Positions 6,033 to 11,483 of a stretch of 11,483 nt of DNA are shown here, piece after piece (within the stretch, counting starts at the first letter, position 1; every line of letters starts with the position of its first letter). The notes beneath the pieces are model-generated. The model was not told the origin of the DNA. It ran no database searches and saw nothing but the letters and a program-made list of their open reading frames with translations. This stretch comes from Pseudomonadota bacterium. Its GTDB lineage: Bacteria; Pseudomonadota; Gammaproteobacteria; Steroidobacterales; Steroidobacteraceae. The translations under genes were made by a program, and so were the position numbers. Where the stretch lies: assembly GCA_021780395.1 (NCBI GenBank), contig JAJXYU010000193.1:1-11483 (forward strand). The letters are read 5' to 3'.

Positions 6033-8168
6033 CTATCGGGTGACGATCAGCGCATCGACCGCGACCGTGCCTCGCGCGCCGGCGATGATCGGGTTGACGT
6101 CGATCTCGCGGACGGTATCGGCGAGGTCGGCGGCCAGGACCGAGAAATCCGCAATCGTTCGCGCCAGCGCGCCGATGTCCACCGGCTTCGATCCGCGCCA
6201 GCCGTCGAGCAGGGGGCGTGCACGCAGCCCGTCGATCAGTCGCCGCGCGGTCGAGTACCCGAACGGTGCGAGCGCGTAGCGGGCGTCCTCGTGATGCGCA
6301 ATCAGTGTGCCGCCCGCGGCGACCATGATCACCGGACCGAATTGGGCGTCGCCGATGACGCCGAGCGCCAATTCGATTCCCTCGGTCACCATCTCGCACA
6401 GCAACGCCGACGGCCCCAGCCGACCGGCGAGATCCCGGTAGGCCGCGCGTACGGCGTCGCCGGAGGCAAGGTGCAGATGCACGCCGGCGGCCTCGGTCTT
6501 GTGCAGGATACCCGGCATCGCCGTCTTCAATACGACCGGATAACCGATCTGCTCGGCAGCGGCCACCGCCGCCTCCTCGCTCCCGACCAGCGCGTGTGCC
6601 GGCGTCGCAATTCCGTAATCACCCAACAGCGACCACGCGAGGATCTCCGGCAACGGCACGCCGCACGGCAGACATCGCGCCGCGGCGACTCCGATCGCGG
6701 GTTGCGGCGGGGGATCGTCGGCACGCCGTTCGAAATCGCGTCGCCATAGCAGATGGCGGATCGCCTGCAATCCCGCGACCGTGCCATCGAGTACCGGGAT
6801 GCCCTCGTCCACGAGCTCCCCCGCCAGACGCTCGTGACGAACCTGGCTGTAGTTGGTGATGACCGCGAGCGGCTTCGACGTCTCGCGGAACGCGTCCCGG
6901 CAGGCCTGCGCAACGCCCAGCGAGATGTAGGACGCGTCGCGCAGATCGTGGAAGAACGCGCCGACCGCCGCGTCGCGATCGGCGATCAATGCCGAGAGAC
7001 AGCGCCGGAACACCGCCACGAAATCCTCGCCCGTGCCCCAGGCATCCAATGGATTGACAGGCTCGAGACCGAAGTCGAGCGTCTCCCGCAGCGCCGTCGC
7101 GGTCGCCTCCCCGATCCGCGCGAACGGCACGTCGTGGTCCGCGGCGAGATCGATGACCATTTCGCGCTCGCCGCCGGAATCGTGCACCGCGACGAGTCCA
7201 CCGCTCGTCGCCCGCCGTCCGCTCTGCAGCAACAGCAAGGTGCAGGCCATCTCATCGAGATCGGCGACCCGGATCACGCCGGTCCGGTCGAACAGCGCCT
7301 CGTAAGCCGCGTCATCGCCCGCCATCGCGCCGCTGTGACTCAGTGCCATCGCGGCGCTCACCGCGGTCCGTCCGACCTTCAACGCGACCACTGGAATTCC
7401 CCGATCGGCGGCCTTGCGCAGCGCCGCGACGAACCCGCCCGGATCACGGACCGTCTCGAGAAAGAGCCCGATCACCCGCGTGTCCGGCTGCTCCAGCGCA
7501 TAATCCATATAATCGGCCATTGTCGTGACCAGTTCCTGGCCCGACGAGATGACTAGATTGAATCGCAGGCGCGGATCGTTGTGGGCGAGCGCCCCGAACA
7601 CCGAGCCGGCATGAGAGATCAAGGTGATGCCGCCCAGCCGGGGTTCCCGCGGCGAGGGAAAACCGCAGACCCACACGTGCGCCATCTCGTTGTAGAAGCC
7701 CATGCAGTTGCCGCCGCAGACTGGCATCCGGGCCGCACGCGCGATCTCGCGCATTCGCTCGACGAGCGGTCGACCGAAGTCCTCGGCGAGGTACCCGCTC
7801 GCGAAGATCGCCGCACTGCGCGCGCCGGCGGCCGCCGCCTCGCGTAACGCCTCTTCGAGTCGCTCGTTCGCGACCGACAGCACCGCGAGATCGACCGGCT
7901 CCGGGATCGCGCCGATTCGCGGATGGCAAGGCCACTGCAGCACCGATTCGTAGCGTGGATTGACGGGGTAGATGCACCCCGCGAATCCGCCCCGCTCGAG
8001 CATCCGCAGGACATCGTGGCCCGGCGTATTCGGCCGCCGGGAGGCGCCGATCACGGCGATCGAGCGCGGCGACAGCAGCGGCGTCAAGGGATGCGCGCAC
8101 GGAGTCACGATCCCGGCCCCCGCAGCCGGTTGGTGCCCTTCATTCACTGGGTTCGCGGTACCGCGCAT
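6033..8168 (-). CDS. ADP-forming acyl-CoA synthetase (fused acetate--CoA ligase type)
   Basis: This 711-residue protein belongs to the NDP-forming acyl-CoA synthetase superfamily, which converts an acid, CoA and ATP to acyl-CoA, ADP and phosphate through phosphohistidine. The order is: CoA-binding Rossmann domain (about 30-125, with SPRSIAVIGASRRPNTPG), succinyl-CoA-ligase-like domains (about 150-460), linker, then ATP-grasp domain (about 500-711). The SHSGAMAG motif places the phosphorylated His at 278. LHKTEAAGV places the second, shuttle-type His at 556. EIDVNPIIA (688-696) is the expected metal/ATP end motif. Both subunit types are therefore fused and appear intact. The start is uncertain: ATG 8168 overlaps the upstream hydratase by 29 bases; an in-frame GTG at 8147 overlaps by 8; neither has a clear ribosome site, so coupled translation is likely. 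The acid is unknown; neighbours suggest a beta-oxidised acid. Confidence 0.93.
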   Translation of the reverse strand: MRGTANPVNEGHQPAAGAGIVTPCAHPLTPLLSPRSIAVIGASRRPNTPGHDVLRMLERGGFAGCIYPVNPRYESVLQWPCHPRIGAIPEPVDLAVLSVANERLEEALREAAAAGARSAAIFASGYLAEDFGRPLVERMREIARAARMPVCGGNCMGFYNEMAHVWVCGFPSPREPRLGGITLISHAGSVFGALAHNDPRLRFNLVISSGQELVTTMADYMDYALEQPDTRVIGLFLETVRDPGGFVAALRKAADRGIPVVALKVGRTAVSAAMALSHSGAMAGDDAAYEALFDRTGVIRVADLDEMACTLLLLQSGRRATSGGLVAVHDSGGEREMVIDLAADHDVPFARIGEATATALRETLDFGLEPVNPLDAWGTGEDFVAVFRRCLSALIADRDAAVGAFFHDLRDASYISLGVAQACRDAFRETSKPLAVITNYSQVRHERLAGELVDEGIPVLDGTVAGLQAIRHLLWRRDFERRADDPPPQPAIGVAAARCLPCGVPLPEILAWSLLGDYGIATPAHALVGSEEAAVAAAEQIGYPVVLKTAMPGILHKTEAAGVHLHLASGDAVRAAYRDLAGRLGPSALLCEMVTEGIELALGVIGDAQFGPVIMVAAGGTLIAHHEDARYALAPFGYSTARRLIDGLRARPLLDGWRGSKPVDIGALARTIADFSVLAADLADTVREIDVNPIIAGARGTVAVDALIVTR

Positions 8169-8973
8169 CGCGCCACTCGATCGCGGCCTTGAGCCCCTTG
8201 TCCTGACGCAGCCGATTGAACTCGGCCTTTTCCTGCCCGCCGATGCTCTCGATCAGCACATCGATATCCAATCCGGCGAGCACGGCCTGCCGCAATCCCG
8301 CGACCTCATAGCTGCGGTTGATCGCCCGCTTGGTCAGCTGCACGGCGGTCGGCCCGGCAGCCGCGATCGTCCGCGCGATGGCCATCGCCGCGTCGAGGTG
8401 CCGCCCCTCGTCCACGACCGCGTTGACGATGCCCATTTCGTAGGCACGTCGCGCGCTCAGTTGGTCGTTTCCGGTCAGCAGCAATTCCTTGGCGATCTTC
8501 GGTGTGGTCATCCACGGCAGCAGCAGGGCGACGAGTCCCGAACCGAAGCGAACCTCCGGCTCCCCGAGCCGAGTCCCTTCGGCCGCGATCGTCAAGTCGC
8601 AGGCGAGAGCCACCTCGAATGCCCCGGCCAGACAATAACCATGCACCGCGGCCACGACGGGCTTCGGGCAATCCCAGAATCGGAGAATGAAATCGAGGTC
8701 CGCCTCGAGCGCTGCCCGCAACGCCTCGGTTGTACGCTGCGCGCCGGACAGCGTCTCTTTGAGATCGAAGCCGGCCGAGAATGCGCGCCCCGACCCGTGG
8801 ACGACGACCGCGTGCACGCCCCGGTCCCGGCCGAACTCCTGCAAGGTCTCGCCGGCCTCCCGCATCAATGCTCGATTGAAGGCGTTCAGCACCTGCGGCC
8901 GATCGAAGGTCAGGATGCCGATCGTGCCGCTGCGATCGCGCTTGACGGTCGATTCGTTGCCGCCGGACGCCAT
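8140..8973 (-). CDS. Enoyl-CoA hydratase/isomerase family protein
   Basis: This is a 277-residue crotonase-fold protein, normal length for the family, which usually adds water across the 2,3 double bond of an enoyl-CoA. The oxyanion-hole region shows RAFSAGFDLKE (63-73) and HGYCLAGAFEVALACD (111-126). Glu120 in AGAFE and Glu140 in LGEPEV correspond to the two catalytic glutamates of mitochondrial enoyl-CoA hydratase, so hydratase chemistry is plausible. I chose the ATG at 8973 because the crotonase fold begins soon after it and a GGGGGGAC purine run precedes it; a start at 9024 would add 17 residues unlike the family. It is the first gene of the minus-strand operon, and its end overlaps the acyl-CoA synthetase start. 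Isomerase or lyase variants of the fold cannot be ruled out. Confidence 0.93.
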   Translation of the reverse strand: MASGGNESTVKRDRSGTIGILTFDRPQVLNAFNRALMREAGETLQEFGRDRGVHAVVVHGSGRAFSAGFDLKETLSGAQRTTEALRAALEADLDFILRFWDCPKPVVAAVHGYCLAGAFEVALACDLTIAAEGTRLGEPEVRFGSGLVALLLPWMTTPKIAKELLLTGNDQLSARRAYEMGIVNAVVDEGRHLDAAMAIARTIAAAGPTAVQLTKRAINRSYEVAGLRQAVLAGLDIDVLIESIGGQEKAEFNRLRQDKGLKAAIEWRDARYREPSE

Positions 8974-9004
8974 GTCCCCCCAAAGTAGCCATTCAAGCTC
9001 CCGC

Positions 9005-9052
9005 CCGCAACGATTTTGTCGCATCCGTGCGCGAACGCCGGATACGTTGCGG
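9005..9052. promoter_or_regulatory. Nested inverted repeat in the divergent intergenic region, operator candidate
   Basis: CCGCAACG (9005-9012) is exactly inverted as CGTTGCGG (9045-9052). Inside it, ATCCG (9023-9027) is inverted as CGGAT (9039-9043). The right outer arm coincides with the best -35 candidate for the permease gene. This is a typical layout for a regulator controlling divergent catabolic and transport genes. Regulator binding is inferred from symmetry and position only, and no regulator gene is in the window. Confidence 0.4.
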
Positions 9053-9076
9053 CAGATCCGGACGGCCGGTTAGGAT
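9047..9076 (+). promoter_or_regulatory. Weak sigma-70 promoter candidate for the permease gene
   Basis: TTGCGG (three of six matches) is followed by an 18-base spacer and TAGGAT (four of six). This places a start near 9083 and a 45-base leader before the ATG at 9128. The poor -35 match would suit an activator-dependent promoter. Confidence 0.3.
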
Positions 9077-9127
9077 CGCCGGGCGCCAGGTCCTCGACGC
9101 GAACTCGGCCAACCCCGGAGGCGGCGG

Positions 9128-10615
9128 ATGCGAACCTTGACTGGCAGGCGATCCGACGCGACGGGCACGATAGAACGTCGTTCGATCGACTACGTCCCCT
9201 TGGCCGAGCGGCATGGCAATGTCTGGGACCTGTGGCCCGTGTGGTTCGCCGGCGGCGCCCACCTCGCGACCGTCGCCACCGGCGTCGTCGGCATCGCACT
9301 CGGGGGAAACCTCGTCTGGATGGCGATCGCGGTCGTGCTCGGCTCGGCATTCGGCACGTTCTTCATGGCGTTCCACTCGACGCAAGGGCCGCAGCTCGGT
9401 CTGCCGCAGATGATCCAATCGCGTCCCCAATTCGGTTTCGTCGGCGCCCTGCTGATCTGGGGCGTCGCGCTGATCTCGTTCATCGGCTACAACGCGTTCA
9501 ATGAGATCCTCGCCGAACAGACCATCCACAGCCTCTATGGCGGCCCGCCGATGCCGAGCTTGATCGGCTTCACATTGCTGGCGGCGGTGGTGGCGATCGC
9601 CGGCTACGACCTCATCCACGCCGCACAACGATGGATCTCCTACGTGCTGATCATCGTCCTCGGCGTATTTTCGGTCGCGGTCGCGACTCGGATGACCTAC
9701 ACCCCCCACGAGTTCGACCTCGGACGGTTCGACACGATTCCGTTCCTCGCCCAGGGTTTTGCGGCGGCCGCCTACCAGGTGACCTGGTCCACTTGCGTCT
9801 CCGACTACTCGCGCTATCTGCCCCGCGACGTCGGCGTGCGCGCTTCGTTCTGGTGGACTTATCTCGGCGCATTTCTCGGCGGCACCTGGACGATGCTCGT
9901 CGGCACGGCCGCGGCCGCCGCATTCCCCCGGCTGCAGATCGTCGATGCACTGCGGGCCACGGCGGACGCGGCTTTGCCGGGATTCGGGAATCCGTTGCTG
10001 CTCTGCTCGCTCTTGGGACTGGTGACGATCACGTCGGTGAACTTCTACGGCGCGTCGCTCACGCTGTTGAGCATCGCCGACTCGATCGCATCGGTGCGAT
10101 TGACGTTGACGACCCGGCTGCTCGCCTTGGGGATCGCGATCGTCGGATCGGCGCTGATCGCGGTCGCCGCGTCAGGGGATTTCATCGAACGCTTCGGCGA
10201 GTTCCTGAATCTGCTGTTGTATTTATTCACGCCATGGACGGCGATCAACCTGGTCGACTTCTACTGGGTACGCAAGGGCCACTATTCCGTGCGCGAAATT
10301 TTCAATCCGCACGGAATCTATGGCCGCTGGAGCTGGCGCGGACTGACCGCGTACGGCGCGGGATTCCTGGCGATGGTTCCGTTCTTCAGCATCAGCATCT
10401 ATACGGGACCCGTGGCACGACTCCTCGGGGGTGCCGACATCGCGATGCTGATCGGTCTGCCGGTGTCCGCGCTCACCTATCTGTGGGCCTGTCGGTCACT
10501 CGATCTCGAGACCGAGTGGCACCGGGCCGCGCGAGCGGACGCCGATCTCGAACCGGTCGCCGACACTTGGGTGTCGGTGGGCTCCGAGACGGCGGCGCGC
10601 GCCGTCTACCGCTGA
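9128..10615 (+). CDS. NCS1-family permease (cytosine/purine permease type)
   Basis: This 495-residue inner-membrane carrier has about 12 hydrophobic helices from residue 35 to 455 and hydrophilic ends, normal for NCS1 (nucleobase:cation symport-1). Family marks are GPQLGLPQMIQSRPQFG (87-103) between helices 2 and 3, TWSTCVSDYSRYLP (219-232) in the helix 6 region, and TPWTAINLVDFYWVRKG (368-384). By recalled alignment, FIGYN (118-122) in helix 3 puts an aromatic and an Asn where cytosine permease has Trp and Asn and the hydantoin carrier Mhp1 has Trp and Gln; Trp220 falls near the Mhp1 substrate-binding Trp. This favours the purine/cytosine branch, but the substrate stays open. GGAGG six bases before the ATG fixes the start. 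It is divergent from the acyl-CoA operon and 33 bp before a small secreted protein gene, probably co-transcribed with it. Confidence 0.92.
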   Translation: MRTLTGRRSDATGTIERRSIDYVPLAERHGNVWDLWPVWFAGGAHLATVATGVVGIALGGNLVWMAIAVVLGSAFGTFFMAFHSTQGPQLGLPQMIQSRPQFGFVGALLIWGVALISFIGYNAFNEILAEQTIHSLYGGPPMPSLIGFTLLAAVVAIAGYDLIHAAQRWISYVLIIVLGVFSVAVATRMTYTPHEFDLGRFDTIPFLAQGFAAAAYQVTWSTCVSDYSRYLPRDVGVRASFWWTYLGAFLGGTWTMLVGTAAAAAFPRLQIVDALRATADAALPGFGNPLLLCSLLGLVTITSVNFYGASLTLLSIADSIASVRLTLTTRLLALGIAIVGSALIAVAASGDFIERFGEFLNLLLYLFTPWTAINLVDFYWVRKGHYSVREIFNPHGIYGRWSWRGLTAYGAGFLAMVPFFSISIYTGPVARLLGGADIAMLIGLPVSALTYLWACRSLDLETEWHRAARADADLEPVADTWVSVGSETAARAVYR

Positions 10616-10648
10616 CCCAATCCAGAGTTCTGCGACACCGAGGGAACC

Positions 10649-11152
10649 ATGCAACCCATCCAACGCTGTCTCGCCGCTTGGTGTTTCCTGCTGTCGATTG
10701 CCGCGCATGGCGCGACCGCCGACGCCGGCGGCCCTTATCGGCCGCTGATGCTCTACGACGGAACCTGGCTGGTGACTGCACGTCACTCCACCCACCGGGA
10801 TACATTAAGGGATCATTGTGAACGCACGGGAAAATTCTATTCCTGCGAGCAAACGGTGAACGGCAAGACCATGGCACTGATCGTGTTCGTACCCGCCGCC
10901 GCGAAGGACCACTATTACACGCAAACCATTCTGCCAAACGGCCGCGCTATCGGACGCGGCCAGCTGACGATCGTCGGCGCCCGTTGGGTCTATTCGAGCC
11001 AGGATATCGACGGCCCGAAGACGATCGATTACCGAACCATCAATGTGTTCTCCGGCAAGAATCGAATTCATTTCGAATCGCAGGAATCGACCGATGGAAG
11101 ATCGTGGAAAACCACGCAATCCGGCGACGAGCGACGCGCGCCAGCCGGCTGA
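10649..11152 (+). CDS. Small exported protein of unknown family
   Basis: The 167-residue product starts with a Sec signal peptide (about 1-25, ending near GATADA). GAGGG lies five bases before the ATG. The mature part is about 140 residues and looks like a compact beta-rich domain. It has YDGTWLVTARHS near 40-51, DHCERTGKFYSCEQTVNGK around 59-77 with a Cys pair (about 61 and 70), RGQLTIVGARWVYSS in the middle, and NVFSGKNRIHFESQESTDGR before a polar tail. The repeated Gly-Thr-Trp / Gly-x-Arg-Trp pattern is reminiscent of small barrel or lipocalin-like periplasmic proteins, but I do not recognise the family and assign no function. It sits 33 bp after the permease and is probably in the same transcript. 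No convincing terminator follows before the tRNA genes. Confidence 0.8.
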   Translation: MQPIQRCLAAWCFLLSIAAHGATADAGGPYRPLMLYDGTWLVTARHSTHRDTLRDHCERTGKFYSCEQTVNGKTMALIVFVPAAAKDHYYTQTILPNGRAIGRGQLTIVGARWVYSSQDIDGPKTIDYRTINVFSGKNRIHFESQESTDGRSWKTTQSGDERRAPAG

Positions 11153-11241
11153 CGCGCCCTGGCTCGACCCAAACCTCGCTCATTTTCTCCGGATGAAGTG
11201 CAATTAACTGATTTATATATGAAATTCGTAATTCGCCGTGG
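11153..11241. other. Short spacer between the exported-protein gene and tRNA-Arg
   Basis: This stretch separates convergent transcription units. Positions 11200-11235 are markedly AT-rich. I see no hairpin with a U tract in either direction, so termination of either unit here is unexplained. Confidence 0.4.
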
Positions 11242-11317
11242 TGGTGCCCCGGGCAGGAATCGAACCTGCGACCTAACGCTTAGGAGGCATTCGCTCTATC
11301 CACTGAGCTACCGGGGC
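11242..11317 (-). tRNA. tRNA-Arg, anticodon CCT
   Basis: This is a complete 76-base cloverleaf including an encoded CCA. The acceptor arm pairs GCCCCGG with CCGGGGC. The D-arm has AGCTCAGTGGATAGAGC, and the anticodon stem AATGC/GCGTT closes the loop CTCCTAA, giving anticodon CCT, which reads the Arg codon AGG. The T-arm contains GGTTCGATTCC and the discriminator base is A. It lies 63 bp downstream of tRNA-Ala on the same strand and may be co-transcribed with it. Confidence 0.95.
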
Positions 11318-11380
11318 CGTGGACCCGTGCGAGACCCCGAGGAGGCGGCGCGGTCTCGAGGATTCCTGTTGCAGGGTGGG

Positions 11381-11456
<76 letters not shown>

Positions 11457-11483
11457 GGAAACCGAACGCCCCCCCGGAAAAGG

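Noticed and set aside
4846..6279. A 477-codon plus-strand frame opposite the acyl-CoA dehydrogenase
   Set aside because: The minus strand encodes a full-length dehydrogenase with all family motifs. The plus frame has no recognisable motif and crosses an operon junction.
6753..7556. Long plus-strand frame opposite the acyl-CoA synthetase
   Set aside because: It is low-complexity and Arg-rich, and lies wholly inside a gene with clear catalytic motifs on the other strand.
11242..11317. tRNA-Arg as an integration site of a mobile island
   Set aside because: No integrase gene and no repeat of the tRNA 3' end occurs in the window. The neighbouring AT-rich spacer alone is not enough.

Overview
This window looks like chromosomal DNA from a GC-rich (roughly 60-65% by eye) Gram-negative proteobacterium. 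The signs are a TonB-dependent outer-membrane receptor, a YceH/DUF480 protein, a PEP-CTERM surface protein and a sigma-54 type promoter. The mix suits a free-living gammaproteobacterium (or a betaproteobacterium), perhaps near Nevskiales/Steroidobacterales. That placement is an impression from protein style, not from a search.

Layout. Positions 1-579 (minus) hold most of a yceH/DUF480 gene, cut by the left edge. A strong intrinsic terminator (628-657) and two further hairpins separate it from a PEP-CTERM protein gene (722-1336, minus). That gene has a near-consensus -24/-12 promoter at 1396-1411. Upstream lies a possible 53-residue exported small ORF (1437-1598, minus). Next is a 447-bp gene-free stretch with a very AT-rich patch and a good sigma-70 promoter (1738-1766) reading toward a TonB-dependent receptor (2046-4784, plus).

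Positions 4852-8973 (minus) are a tight three-gene operon. In transcription order it encodes an enoyl-CoA hydratase, a fused ADP-forming acyl-CoA synthetase and an acyl-CoA dehydrogenase. Divergent from it, across a 154-bp spacer with a nested inverted repeat, is an NCS1-family permease (9128-10615), followed 33 bp later by a small exported protein of unknown family (10649-11152). The right edge carries two minus-strand tRNA genes, tRNA-Ala(CGC) and tRNA-Arg(CCT).

How the genes may work together (inference): the receptor and the NCS1 permease could bring a compound across the outer and inner membranes. The ligase would make its CoA thioester, and the dehydrogenase and hydratase would carry out beta-oxidation-like steps. 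The substrate cannot be read from the sequence. NCS1 carriers usually move nucleobases, hydantoins or related heterocycles, so pairing one with a CoA-ligase route is the least ordinary feature. No CRISPR array, insertion sequence, phage gene or defence system was seen.
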